A stretch of DNA of 64,000 nucleotides from assembly GCA_963711035.1 (NCBI GenBank), contig CAVQCN010000005.1, positions 62,001 through 126,000 on the forward strand. The letters run 5' to 3'. Origin of the DNA: WHTK01 sp963711035. Lineage in GTDB: Bacteria; Chloroflexota; Dehalococcoidia; DSTF01; WHTK01. Under the pieces are notes generated by a model. It did not search any database and had not been told where the DNA came from. It saw only the letters and a list, made by a program, of their open reading frames with translations. A program made the position numbers and the translations under genes. Shown piece after piece: positions 41,391 through 50,333 of the stretch (position 1 is the stretch's first letter; each line of letters begins with the position of its first letter).

Positions 41391-42316
41391 CGCTGCACCA
41401 GGTAGGAGAAGACGCTCTCCAGCGACTCGTCCGTCGGCGAAAGCTCGAAGACGGTGACGCCTCGCTCGCGCGCCACCTTCGGCGCCATGCGGGCGAAGCC
41501 CAGCAGGTCCGATGACCGCACCGTCAGTTCACCATCGCTGACCTCGACGCCGAACACGGAGGGCTGCCCGATGAGCGACGCAGCGAGGCCGCGATTGTCG
41601 CTCGACCTGACGCGCACCGTGTGCGGCCGGTCCGTCATCAGGCGGCGGATCTCGTGGAAGTTGCCGGACGCGGCCAGCCGGCCCGCCACGATGACGAGGA
41701 CGTTCTCGGCCAGCCGCTCGACCTCTTCGAGGATGTGCGATGAGTAGACGACCGTGGCGCCGGCACGCGCCATGTTCTCGAGCATGTCCATCATGCGCAG
41801 GCGCTGGCGGGGGTCGGCGCCGTTGAACGGCTCGTCCAGCAGCAGGATCGTCGGATCGTGCACGATGGCGGCCGCGATCTTGACGCGCTGCTTCATGCCT
41901 TTCGAGTAGCCGCCCGTCGACCGGTCCATCACGTCCGTGAGCTCGACCTCCTCCAGCGCCCGCCGCGCCGCGGCCTCCGGATCCGGCAGGCCGTGCAGAC
42001 GAGCGCTCAGCAGCACGAAATCGAGGCCGCTGAGGAAGGGATAGACCGACTCCCGCTCTGGCACGAAGCCGACCTGCTTGTAGATCGAGGGGTTCTTCCA
42101 GGCCGGCTCGCCCAGCACTTTGGCTTCGCCGTTGGAGGGCTTGAGCAGCCCCCCCAACATGTGCAGGATTGTCGACTTGCCCGCGCCGTTGGGCCCGAGC
42201 AGTCCCGTGATGCCCGACGCCAACGAGAACGAGACGTCGTTCACGGCAACAACGTTGCCGTACCAGCGCGAGACGCTTTCGACGCTGAGTGCCGGGACCG
42301 CTTCGACTTCGCTCAC
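41387..42316 (-). CDS. ABC transporter ATP-binding protein (second of the operon)
   Basis: 309 aa from a GTG overlapping the previous stop as GTGA. Walker A GPNGAGKST, signature YSKGMKQR, Walker B TILLLDEPFNGADP. Pairs with one of the flanking permeases. Confidence 0.92.
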   Translation of the reverse strand: MSEVEAVPALSVESVSRWYGNVVAVNDVSFSLASGITGLLGPNGAGKSTILHMLGGLLKPSNGEAKVLGEPAWKNPSIYKQVGFVPERESVYPFLSGLDFVLLSARLHGLPDPEAAARRALEEVELTDVMDRSTGGYSKGMKQRVKIAAAIVHDPTILLLDEPFNGADPRQRLRMMDMLENMARAGATVVYSSHILEEVERLAENVLVIVAGRLAASGNFHEIRRLMTDRPHTVRVRSSDNRGLAASLIGQPSVFGVEVSDGELTVRSSDLLGFARMAPKVARERGVTVFELSPTDESLESVFSYLVQR

Positions 42317-43206
42317 GCGTCAATCCTCTGGATACGTCGCACCAGCACCGCCACGGCAGCGACGATATAGCCAAACGCCACCAGGGCATAGACGCTGCCA
42401 TGCAGGTTCGCCTTCGCGAGATCGGTGTCCTGCTGCGGCGACACGCTGAAGATCCAGCGCACGGCGCCCTCCATGACGCCGAGAGGGCTGACCAGCAAGC
42501 CGTAGCCGCGCACGTCGGCGCCCAGAATCGCTACTAAGATGCTGCCGAGGGCACTGAATACGACGAAGTAGCCCAGCACGGCGCCGGTCGAGAATGCCCG
42601 TCGCGAGGTCTGCGACGCGATCGCAAGAGACAGGCTGCTCATGAGCAACGCCGCGAGCACCGAACTCCCGACGATCGCCGGAAGCTCATTCGCGCTGCTG
42701 CGCAGGCTGTCGACCAGGTTGGTGGCAGCGACGGCTTTGCCCAATATCAAGATGAGCTGAGGTGTCACCAGCACGAGCAATAGAGCCAGCGCCAGCGCCA
42801 GGAGCTTGGCGAACAGGTAGTCGAGGCGTGCCAGGGCGCGCGAGAAATAGAGCGAGAGCGTCCGCGTACGCTGGTCGCGCCCGATTATCTCCGGCGCGGA
42901 GACGGCGCAGAACAGCGCCAACACGATCGAAACGAAGCCGAAGTACTCCTCCGGCCGGATGAAGGTCACGTCGAGAGGGGAGACAGCGGCGACGGCCAGC
43001 TGCGCGAGCGCGGGAATCAGGGCGAGGATCGCCAACCCTATCGGGAAGAGCTTGCTGAGCCAGGAGCGCCCCAGCCCGAAGATCGTTCGGAAGCTGTACG
43101 TGTAGAGCGACAGAATCGCGTAGGGACGGCCGAAGCGCTCGCCCTCGTAGCCGCGATAGCCCAAGTCGTAGATGTTGCCGGTGGTGCGGCTGGTCTGCTC
43201 AGCCAT
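42313..43206 (-). CDS. ABC-2 permease
   Basis: 297 aa from the ATG at 43204-43206. NIYDLGYRGYEGERFGRPYA at the N terminus is common in permeases of this exporter group. Six or more helices, with SFRTIFGLGRSWLSKLFPIGL leading the first. The start lies inside the end of the upstream ATPase gene (8-base overlap). Longer readings upstream only repeat the ATPase region in another frame. Confidence 0.88.
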   Translation of the reverse strand: MAEQTSRTTGNIYDLGYRGYEGERFGRPYAILSLYTYSFRTIFGLGRSWLSKLFPIGLAILALIPALAQLAVAAVSPLDVTFIRPEEYFGFVSIVLALFCAVSAPEIIGRDQRTRTLSLYFSRALARLDYLFAKLLALALALLLVLVTPQLILILGKAVAATNLVDSLRSSANELPAIVGSSVLAALLMSSLSLAIASQTSRRAFSTGAVLGYFVVFSALGSILVAILGADVRGYGLLVSPLGVMEGAVRWIFSVSPQQDTDLAKANLHGSVYALVAFGYIVAAVAVLVRRIQRIDA

Positions 43207-44143
43207 GAGCCGCCCCCGCTTCGGTCCCTTCGACCCGGAAGAGGTCCTCAAGCGTATGACGGCGCTGCTCCATGCGCAGCAGACCGACGCCGAGATCGGC
43301 GACCTCGTCACGCACGATGTCGTATGGCGGTGAGCCGTCCAGGGCGACGAGAACGAGCTGCCCATCTTCCGTCACGTCGAGCCCGCGCGCCTTCAATCGC
43401 GCCACCAGGTCTTCGCGCTCGACGTCGACTTCGACCGCCAGCACCTGCATGGAGGCCGTGAACGTGGAGAGCGAATCGGCGCGCATCAGCCGCCCGCCGT
43501 CAATGACGACGAGGTAGTCGCAGACACGCTCGATTTCGCCCAGCAGATGAGACGACATCAGGATGGCGATGCCGAAATCGGCGCCGATGCGGCGGATGAG
43601 GTCGAGCATCTCGTCGCGGCCGGCCGGGTCGAGGCCGTTGGTGGGCTCGTCCAGCACCAGCAGGCGCGGGTCGTGCACCAGCGCCTGGGCGAGCTTGACG
43701 CGCTGCTTCATGCCCGTCGAGTAGGTGCCGATGGGCCGGTAGCGCTCCTCGAAGAGGCCGACGTGACGCAGCACTTCGGCTGTGCGCTCGCGCGCCGCCG
43801 AAGTGGGCAGGCCGCTTATGCGCGCCATGTGGGCCACGAAGTCGGTGGCGCTGACGTCGGACGGCAGGCAATCGTGCTCCGGCATGTAGCCGACGTACTG
43901 GCGCAGCAGCGGCCCCTGGTTGCGCACGTCAAAGCCCAGCATTGTCGCGTCGCCGGCCGTTGGCGGCAGCAGGCCGAGCAGGATCTTGAGCAGCGTGCTC
44001 TTGCCCGCGCCGTTGGCGCCGACGAGGCCCGTGATGCCGGCCCCCATCGTCACCGTCAGCGCATCGAGGGCCAGGACCTGGCGCCCGTAGCGCTTGGTCA
44101 GCTCTCGTGTTTCCACCAGCGGCTGAGACACGGCGTCACTCAT
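43199..44143 (-). CDS. ABC transporter ATP-binding protein (first of the operon)
   Basis: 314 aa from the ATG at 44141-44143. A TATCCT box lies six bases upstream, so the in-frame ATG two codons earlier is probably not used. Walker A GANGAGKST, signature YSTGMKQR, Walker B LLVLDEPTNGLDP, and ISSHL-like MSSHLLGEI. All four genes overlap, which points to a single exporter complex with two ATPases and two permeases. Confidence 0.92.
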   Translation of the reverse strand: MSDAVSQPLVETRELTKRYGRQVLALDALTVTMGAGITGLVGANGAGKSTLLKILLGLLPPTAGDATMLGFDVRNQGPLLRQYVGYMPEHDCLPSDVSATDFVAHMARISGLPTSAARERTAEVLRHVGLFEERYRPIGTYSTGMKQRVKLAQALVHDPRLLVLDEPTNGLDPAGRDEMLDLIRRIGADFGIAILMSSHLLGEIERVCDYLVVIDGGRLMRADSLSTFTASMQVLAVEVDVEREDLVARLKARGLDVTEDGQLVLVALDGSPPYDIVRDEVADLGVGLLRMEQRRHTLEDLFRVEGTEAGAAHG

Positions 44144-44285
44144 GGGCATAGGATACCCGCCCGGAGCCTCTCAGCGGACAAAGGAATGTCGGGGACGCCG
44201 GAAACAGCCCGCCGAGTCGAGCTTACTTGGCACTCGATAGCGTCTGACTAGCCGTCCGGCCGGGGAGCAGGGCCGCCCTCGGGGT

Positions 44286-45062
44286 TCATGGGCGCCGTCC
44301 GACGAGCCACACCGTGAGCCCGATCAACACAGCCGCGGACGACAGGAAGATCGCCGCTTCGACGCCCTGCACCGTCCAGAAGTGAGACATGTCGCGAAGT
44401 GCGTTTGGCGGAGCGATCGCTTGCACGTGCATTTCGGTGTCCTGCAGGCCATTCTGGAGCGCGAGCAGCAGCACGATGAAGCTCACCAGCGCGACCAGCG
44501 GGGCGGCCAACATGCGCCGGGTCACGGCTCCCGATGCCAGAGCGACGGCGAAGGCAAAGATCGCATAGCAAAACGGCATCACGCCCTCGTAGTCGAAACT
44601 CTGCCCAACCGCCGTCTTCGGCAGCATCTCGGTGCGATCCATCGGCGCGTACCACCAGGTCATGACCGCGGTGAAGATGAGCGCAAAGACCACGATGGCG
44701 ACCAGGGCCACCCCCAGCTTGGTGACCAGCCAGCGCTCGCGTGTGATGCTCTGAGTCCAGGCCAACCGGAACGTGCGAGATTCCAGATCCGAGATCACCG
44801 GCGCAGCCAGGAGGACGCCGACGACCACCGGCACGAGGTGAAACCACCCAACAATGGGGCTCCAGGAGTTGTACGTCAGCTCCAGGGGCCCGTGAAGGTC
44901 CCGGCAGGACTGGCCGGCGCTGATACAGGCCGCCAGGCCGCTGTCGTGTAAGACCGAGAAGCCATGGAGACCGGTAGGCAAGAGGAACGCGGTAGCAGCC
45001 GCAAGCATCGCCAGGATAGAGAGCAGGCCCATGCGGTACTGACGCCAGGCCAGCCACGTCAT
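44286..45062 (-). CDS. ABC transporter permease, YtrA-regulated type
   Basis: 258 aa from the ATG at 45060-45062 (TWLAWRQYRMGLLSILAML). Six helices with a long extracytoplasmic loop (~30-75, two Cys in CISAGQSCRDL that could form a disulfide) and SRTFRLAWTQSITRERWLVTKLG before helix 3. Partner of the ATPase upstream (ATGA overlap) and under the GntR regulator. Confidence 0.85.
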   Translation of the reverse strand: MTWLAWRQYRMGLLSILAMLAAATAFLLPTGLHGFSVLHDSGLAACISAGQSCRDLHGPLELTYNSWSPIVGWFHLVPVVVGVLLAAPVISDLESRTFRLAWTQSITRERWLVTKLGVALVAIVVFALIFTAVMTWWYAPMDRTEMLPKTAVGQSFDYEGVMPFCYAIFAFAVALASGAVTRRMLAAPLVALVSFIVLLLALQNGLQDTEMHVQAIAPPNALRDMSHFWTVQGVEAAIFLSSAAVLIGLTVWLVGRRP

Positions 45063-45952
45063 GCGAGCACCTCCTCGGGCTGCGCCAGACCGTGTGCATC
45101 CCGTTGCAAGTAGGCGAGGACGATATCCTCCAACGACGGTTCGTGCACCGTCCACGCATCGCCCAGGACGAGCGGCGCCTTCAGCCGTACGAGCGTCGAG
45201 ACCTGGCGCTCTGTACGGCTGCGCTGGATGACTTCGTGTACGCAGGCGGCGAGCATCTCCTCCTCCACCGGGCCGATGAGGACGCGGTGTGAAGCGAGAA
45301 TCTGCTCGATGTCCTCGTCGAGCTGGATTCGGCCTCCAACGAGCAGCAGCATCGAATCGCAGACGCGCTCCAGGTCGCCGAGGATGTGAGAGGACAGGAG
45401 CACAGCCGCTCCGGTCTCGGCGACGCCCTCCATCAGTCCCTGGATGAACTCTCTGCGGGCCAGAGGGTCCAGGGCCGCGATCGGCTCGTCCAGGAGGAGC
45501 AGCTCGGGGCGCTTCGCGAGGGCGAGGATGAGCGCGACCTGCGCCTGCTGCCCTCCGGAAAGCTCGCCGGCCTTCTTGCTCAGCGGCAGGCCGAGCTGCC
45601 TCACCCGCTGCAGGGCGAAATCGGCGTCCCAGCGCGGGTTCAGCTCGCGGCCGAAGCGCAGCGTCTCCTCGACGCTGAACGACCTGTACAACGGGTGCTC
45701 CTGGGCCACGAAACCGACATGTGGCAAGACCGAGAGCGGCTCCGTAATCGGAGATGCGCCCATGACGCTCAGCACGCCTTCGGTAGGCTTGACCAGACCG
45801 ATAGCCAGCTCGAGCAGTGTGGACTTGCCGGCGCCGTTCGGACCAATGAGCGCCGCGACCTGGCCCTGCTCAAGGCTGAAGCTGCAGTCGTGCAGGGCCC
45901 AGTTCGAGCCGTAGCGTTTGCCGAGCCCTTCGGCCTGCAGGACGGCGCTCAT
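45059..45952 (-). CDS. ABC transporter ATP-binding protein, YtrB-like
   Basis: 297 aa. Walker A GPNGAGKST, signature LSGGQQAQV, Walker B LLLLDEPIAALDP, H-loop LLSSHILGD. Downstream of and overlapping a YtrA-type regulator, the usual order in cell-envelope-stress ABC operons. It probably exports a lipophilic or antimicrobial compound or acts in envelope defence. Confidence 0.9.
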   Translation of the reverse strand: MSAVLQAEGLGKRYGSNWALHDCSFSLEQGQVAALIGPNGAGKSTLLELAIGLVKPTEGVLSVMGASPITEPLSVLPHVGFVAQEHPLYRSFSVEETLRFGRELNPRWDADFALQRVRQLGLPLSKKAGELSGGQQAQVALILALAKRPELLLLDEPIAALDPLARREFIQGLMEGVAETGAAVLLSSHILGDLERVCDSMLLLVGGRIQLDEDIEQILASHRVLIGPVEEEMLAACVHEVIQRSRTERQVSTLVRLKAPLVLGDAWTVHEPSLEDIVLAYLQRDAHGLAQPEEVLA

Positions 45953-46341
45953 GCCGGCGCCCCGGCCAGCGTTTCGCGACGGACGGAATCGAAGAGAGCC
46001 ACGATGCTGTCTTCGTCCAGGCCGGCGCCGCGGGCATCCCTGAGCCAGTCCATGAGCGAGAGACGCAGGGAGGGGTGATGGGTGAGGGAGGGACCGGCAA
46101 GCGACTGGACGATGAACGTCCCGACGCCGGGCCGCGCCTCGATGAGCCCATCCCGCTCCAGCTCCCGATAGGCTTTGAGAACCGTATTCGGATTGAGTGT
46201 GAGCTTCGCTACTACCTCCTTGAGGGTGGGCAGCTGGTCACCGACTCGCAGTGTCCCCAGCAGCAACGCCCGCTTCACCTGCTCGACGAGCTGGAGATAC
46301 GGGCTGGTGCTGCTACGACGATCCAGGTAGAACTCGATCAT
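45949..46341 (-). CDS. GntR-family repressor, YtrA subfamily
   Basis: 130 aa. Winged helix PYLQLVEQVKRALLLGTLRVGDQLPTLKEVV... with the family turn LTLNPNTVLKAYRELERDGLIEARPGVGTFI, then a short C-terminal helical tail for dimerisation as in YtrA (no large effector domain). Overlaps the ATPase start as ATGA, so it likely represses its own operon. Confidence 0.92.
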   Translation of the reverse strand: MIEFYLDRRSSTSPYLQLVEQVKRALLLGTLRVGDQLPTLKEVVAKLTLNPNTVLKAYRELERDGLIEARPGVGTFIVQSLAGPSLTHHPSLRLSLMDWLRDARGAGLDEDSIVALFDSVRRETLAGAPA

Positions 46342-46357
46342 ATTTCCCTACCATCCT

Positions 46358-46382
46358 ATTACTCTATGGTACTAGGAGTATG
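46358..46382 (-). promoter_or_regulatory. Candidate YtrA operator
   Basis: The imperfect palindrome ACTCTATGGTACTAGGAGT (plus strand, about 46361-46379) lies just upstream of the regulator gene in an AT-rich stretch. Its ends ACTC/GAGT match and the centre is TGGTAC. A plausible repressor site by position only. Confidence 0.35.
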
Positions 46383-46455
46383 ACATGAGAGGAGTCGAGC
46401 CTTCAAGAGTCTTCGGAGAACGTTGACTAACGCAAAACGCTGCTAAGGTAGGCGC

Positions 46456-46830
46456 ATGTCGACGATCGAGAAGGTCTTCACCATCGACGCAACGCCGGAG
46501 GCAATCTGGGAGGCGCTCTGGTCCGACGTCCTGCAGGGCCAGCAAGACGCCTTCCAGGTCGAGGAGGCGCACAAGCCCACCGATCTCGTCCTCAGCGTCG
46601 ACCTCGGCGGCATGCCATCGACCCTCACCTACAAGATCGAGCCCCGCGACGATCACTGCGAGGTTTCGGCCGAGCTGGAGCCGTTGAGCTCGCGCTACCG
46701 CCTCTACCAGATCCTCACGTTCGGTCACATGCGCCGTAACTACGAGATGCTGCTCGTGCACGGCCTCTCCAACCTGAAGACGGCCCTGGAGGGTCCGAGT
46801 GCAGAAGACACCGCAGAGAGCGCGAACTGA
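46456..46830 (+). CDS. SRPBCC/START-like protein
   Basis: 124 aa. The start STIEKVFTIDATPEAIWEALW is the hallmark of the Bet v1/AHSA1-like fold, a hydrophobic-pocket domain. The rest forms the expected strands and a final helix (RRNYEMLLVHGLSNLKTALE). TAAGGT six bases before the ATG suggests a leaderless transcript, with TTGACT further upstream but at only 15-base spacing. Confidence 0.82.
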   Translation: MSTIEKVFTIDATPEAIWEALWSDVLQGQQDAFQVEEAHKPTDLVLSVDLGGMPSTLTYKIEPRDDHCEVSAELEPLSSRYRLYQILTFGHMRRNYEMLLVHGLSNLKTALEGPSAEDTAESAN

Positions 46831-46962
46831 CCAGGCCTTTGCTGCCAACAGAGGATTCGTCCGCACTCGCTTTGCACTCTGCACGCTGTACTCGTTACCG
46901 CGCGTAGCCGCGTATCATGGGCAGCGACGATACGGCTTGCCTTACGGAACAGGAGAGACTGA

Positions 46963-47886
46963 GTGACCGAACTACCACGCAAGACGCTGGGCCGCACCGG
47001 CATGGACGTGACGGCGCTGGGCTACGGCGCCATGGAGCTGCGCGGCGCGCCCCGCGGCCCCGAGATCACCGACGCCGAGGCGGAGCGCATCCTCAACGCC
47101 GTGCTCGACGCCGGCATCAACTACATCGACACGTCGATCGACTACGGCAGCAGCGAGGAGCTGATCGGCAAGTACATCGCAGGGCGGCGCGACGAGTACT
47201 TCCTGGCCTCCAAGTGCGGCTGCGTGCCGGGCTCGATGGGGGGCATGGATCACGTCCACACGGCGGAGAACATCCGCAAGGGGGTCGAGAACAGCCTGCG
47301 CCTCATGAAGACAGACCACCTGGACCTGGTGCAATTCCACCGCAGCCTGACACGCGCTGAATACGAGAAGGACGGCGGCCTGCAGGAGGCACTGAAGCTG
47401 AAGGACGAGGGCAAGGTGCGCTTCGTCGGCGTTTCAGGAACTCTGCCCAACCTGGTCGAGCAGATCGAGACCGGCGTCTTCGACGCATTCCAGATCCCGT
47501 ACTCGGCGCTGCAGCGCGAGCACGAAGCCGTGATGACGAAAGCTGCCGGCGCGGGCATGGGCGTCATCGTACGCGGCGGCGTCGCGCGCGGCGCGCCGAC
47601 CGACTGGTCGCGCCGCTCCGCCAACGCCATCACCAGCGAAGAGGTGCACCGCCGCTGGGACGACGCCAAGCTGGACGAACTGCTGGACGGCATGAGCCGC
47701 ATGGAATTCATGCTGCGCTTCACCCTCTCGCACCCCGGCCTGGACACCACGATCGTCGGCACGAAAAACGTCGAGCACCTGCAGCAGAACATCGATGCCG
47801 CGCTCAAGGGCCCGCTGCCGGACGAGGTCATGGCGGAGGCCAAGCGGCGGCTGGACGCGGCCGGCTCGCGCTCCGAAGCGGTCTAA
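46963..47886 (+). CDS. Aldo/keto reductase
   Basis: 307 aa from a GTG. TIM-barrel reductase: RKTLGRTGMDVTALGYGAMEL, catalytic Asp56 and Tyr61 (IDTSIDYGSSEELIGKYI), Lys84 (LASKCG) and His126 (VQFHRS) all present. Cofactor end: TIVGTKNVEHLQQNI. NADPH-dependent reduction of aldehydes or ketones, substrate unknown. 8 bases from nudC. Confidence 0.9.
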   Translation: MTELPRKTLGRTGMDVTALGYGAMELRGAPRGPEITDAEAERILNAVLDAGINYIDTSIDYGSSEELIGKYIAGRRDEYFLASKCGCVPGSMGGMDHVHTAENIRKGVENSLRLMKTDHLDLVQFHRSLTRAEYEKDGGLQEALKLKDEGKVRFVGVSGTLPNLVEQIETGVFDAFQIPYSALQREHEAVMTKAAGAGMGVIVRGGVARGAPTDWSRRSANAITSEEVHRRWDDAKLDELLDGMSRMEFMLRFTLSHPGLDTTIVGTKNVEHLQQNIDAALKGPLPDEVMAEAKRRLDAAGSRSEAV

Positions 47887-47894
47887 GAGGGGCC

Positions 47895-48818
47895 ATGAAC
47901 CGACAGATGCCCTTCGCGGGCAACCCACTCGATCGCGCCGAGCACCAGCGCCACGACGAGGCCTGGGTCGAGGAGCAGCTACAAGCGCCGAAGAGCCGCT
48001 TCATGGCCTTTTCGCAGCTCAAGGCGCTCGCCCTCATCGCCGAGCGCCCCGTGCTGCTCTGGCTCGATAACCGCGCCTTCGCCAGCTTCAACCTGCCGAC
48101 GAAGCCCGTCTTCCTCGGCTTGCAGGACGGCGCCGCCCACTTCGCCGTCGACCTCACGGACGTCCCCAACCCACTCGTCGCGATGGGTCTGGCCGAGGCC
48201 GACTTCATGGAGGTGCGCGGTCTCGCCACCACCCTCCACCACACCGAAGCCGGCATCGTCGCGCAAGCCCGCTCGCTGCTCGACTGGCACAAGCGCCATC
48301 GGTACTGCAGCGTCTGCGGGCAGGAGACGGAACCGAAGCGCGGCGGCTCGATGCGCAAATGCCCGGCCTGCAACACGGAGCACTTCCCGCGCACAGACCC
48401 TGTCGTGATCAGCGTCGTCTGGCGCGACGACCGCTGCCTGCTGGGGCGCCGCGCCGGCAGGCCGGAGGGCAACTTCTCGACCATCGCCGGCTTCATCGAC
48501 CAGGGCGAGACGATCGAGGACGCCGTGCGACGCGAAGTCGAGGAAGAGGTCGGCGTCAAGGTCGACGAGGTGCAGTACCGCGCCTCGCAGCCCTGGCCGT
48601 TCCCCTCGTCCCTCATGATCGGGTGCTTCGCACACGCCGCCAGCGACGACTTTCATGCCGACGAGGACGAGATCGCCGAAGCACGCTGGTTCACGCGCGA
48701 GGAGGTGCGCCAGGCGCTGTACGACGGGTCGCCCGAGCTGATGTTGCCGGGCCCTGCCGCGATCGCCTACCACCTCGTCGCCGATTGGTACGAGACGCGG
48801 CCCGGCCAGACGGTCTGA
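47895..48818 (+). CDS. nudC: NAD+ diphosphatase / RNA-decapping Nudix hydrolase
   Basis: 307 aa. Zinc-binding Cys138, Cys141, Cys156 and Cys159 (YCSVCGQ...KCPACN), a Nudix box GFIDQGETIEDAVRREVEEE (199-218) and the NudC signature SQPWPFPSS (231-239). Hydrolyses NAD(H) to NMN and AMP and removes NAD caps from RNA. Confidence 0.95.
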   Translation: MNRQMPFAGNPLDRAEHQRHDEAWVEEQLQAPKSRFMAFSQLKALALIAERPVLLWLDNRAFASFNLPTKPVFLGLQDGAAHFAVDLTDVPNPLVAMGLAEADFMEVRGLATTLHHTEAGIVAQARSLLDWHKRHRYCSVCGQETEPKRGGSMRKCPACNTEHFPRTDPVVISVVWRDDRCLLGRRAGRPEGNFSTIAGFIDQGETIEDAVRREVEEEVGVKVDEVQYRASQPWPFPSSLMIGCFAHAASDDFHADEDEIAEARWFTREEVRQALYDGSPELMLPGPAAIAYHLVADWYETRPGQTV

Positions 48819-49096
48819 TGGACCGGCGCTCCGTCTCACGCGCCCTCGCCTACTTTGAGGCCTCTGACGACACCGAGATGCTGCGCCAGGCCCTGCGCGT
48901 CGTGCAGCCCAAGGCAGCGGCGCTGGCGCGGCGCTTCGCCACGAACGACCGCGCGCCGCTGCCCGCCGCCATCGAGCGCAGCGAAGGCGTCGCCGGCCAC
49001 GACGAGGCGATGCGCACGCTGCGCCAGGTCAGCGACTTTGCGCAGCTGCAGGCGCTGGCCCGCGCCATCGGCGGCCGCATCGAAGAATTGCGCTAG
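48818..49096 (+). CDS. Small helical protein downstream of nudC
   Basis: 92 aa from an ATG overlapping the nudC stop (TGATG). Wholly helical, Ala/Arg-rich (SRALAYFEASDDTEMLRQAL, DFAQLQALARAIGGRIEEL). Translationally coupled to nudC. Not recognised. Stop followed directly by hairpin repeat copy F. Confidence 0.65.
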   Translation: MDRRSVSRALAYFEASDDTEMLRQALRVVQPKAAALARRFATNDRAPLPAAIERSEGVAGHDEAMRTLRQVSDFAQLQALARAIGGRIEELR

Positions 49097-49170
49097 CCAT
49101 TAGCATGGCGGCATACCGCGCGAAAAGTCTCAATACCTGCGAAGTCAGCAAAGACCGCCCACTAGGCGTT
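49096..49170 (+). repeat. Stop-linked hairpin repeat (copy F)
   Basis: GCCAT-TAGC-ATGGC (49096-49109) uses the G of the TAG stop, then GGCATACCGCGCGAAAAG and, ~30 bases on, AAAGACCGCCC. Best match to copies C and D at its 3' end. Confidence 0.75.
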
Positions 49171-49398
49171 CGCAACAGTAGGCGAGGCTTTCCCACCTCT
49201 CCGCCCGAGAGCCGCAGTCAATGAAGGGGTAGCGGGGGCGAAGCCCATGCGCGGGGGATTGGGGGGTGTCCCCCCAGGATTCTCTTCTCTAACAACCTCA
49301 GCGGAGCAGACCAGAGGGATGCGTAGCGACGAGATCGGCAATCGCGGAGCATCGCTTCGCCGCTTCCGCCAACGGCCGCGAACCAGCACAATGCGGCC
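49171..49398 (+). other. Non-coding interval with repeat R2
   Basis: With copy F this makes ~300 bases without a gene. It contains repeat R2 at 49226-49340. The last ~60 bases lead into the next gene with CACAAT six bases before its ATG, a weak leaderless promoter. Confidence 0.5.
49226..49340 (+). repeat. Intergenic repeat family R, copy R2
   Basis: Head GGGGTAGCGGGGGCGAAGCC, hairpin TGGGGGG-TGT-CCCCCCA (49260-49276), tail GCGGAGCAGACCAGAGGGAT. Same architecture as R1 and R3. Confidence 0.7.
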
Positions 49399-50196
49399 AT
49401 GCCTGCAGTCGACTCCAACGCCTTCTTCGCGCGCGACGGCGACCGCTTCCTGCCCAGCAGCCACGCGGTCGGGCCCTGGAGCGCGGACTCGATGCACGGA
49501 CGCGTACTGGCCGGACTGCTGGGGCGCGCGATGGAGCAGGCCTTCGGTGACGAGTCGCTGCAGTTCGCACGCCTCACCGTCGACCTCTTCCGCCTGCCGC
49601 CGATGCAGCCCATCGAGGTGGCCGTCTCGCTGATCCGCCAGGGCAACCGCATCCGCGTCGCCGACGGCGTGATCACGAGCGACGGCGTCGAGATGGCGCG
49701 GGCACGCGGCGTCATGCTCAGGCGCGCCGAAACGGGCGGCGGCAACGTCTGGCGGGCGCCCGACTGGCAGGTGCCCCACCCGGACGAGATCCCGGAATCG
49801 AGCTGGCGGCCGGCGCTGGGCGGCAAGTGGGAGACGCGGCCGATCAGCGGCACGTCCGTCGACGGCATCACGGGAGCGCGACAGAAGCGCATCTGGCTGC
49901 GCGAGGTTCGTCCCCTGGTCGATGGCGAAGAGCTGACGCCGTTCGTGCGCGCCGCCCTCGCCGCCGACTACACCAGCCCAATCGCCAACTCCGGCGACGA
50001 AGGACTGCACTACGTCAACGCGGACCTGACGCTGTACCTCAGCCGACTGCCCGAGGGCGAATGGATCGGCTTCGAGGTCACCGACCACCAGAGCGCCGAC
50101 GGCATCGCCCTCGGCGACTGCCGCCTTTACGACCTGTCAGGCCCCATCGGCACCACGACGGTCTGCGCTGTGGTGAATCGCCCTCTGCATCCCTAG
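49399..50196 (+). CDS. TesB-like acyl-CoA thioesterase (double hotdog)
   Basis: 265 aa, two hotdog repeats. First: SMHGRVLAGLLGRAMEQAF, then LTVDLFRLPPMQPIEVAVSLIRQGNRI. Second: YVNADLTLYLSRLPEGEWIGFEVTDHQSADGIALGDCRLYD. Hydrolyses acyl-CoA to acid and CoA, fitting the CoA-transferase genes 9 kb downstream. Substrate range not visible. Confidence 0.82.
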   Translation: MPAVDSNAFFARDGDRFLPSSHAVGPWSADSMHGRVLAGLLGRAMEQAFGDESLQFARLTVDLFRLPPMQPIEVAVSLIRQGNRIRVADGVITSDGVEMARARGVMLRRAETGGGNVWRAPDWQVPHPDEIPESSWRPALGGKWETRPISGTSVDGITGARQKRIWLREVRPLVDGEELTPFVRAALAADYTSPIANSGDEGLHYVNADLTLYLSRLPEGEWIGFEVTDHQSADGIALGDCRLYDLSGPIGTTTVCAVVNRPLHP

Positions 50197-50333
50197 ACGC
50201 TTCATCAAGAGCAAGTGAACTTTGCCCAGGAGTTCGCTCAGCGTCTCGCCTGATCCGCCTTTCAGGGCATATGATGAAGCCAATGTTCGTATCTGGATCG
50301 GCGCGTCTTTAGCCCCCAAAGCAGGAGGAAGCC

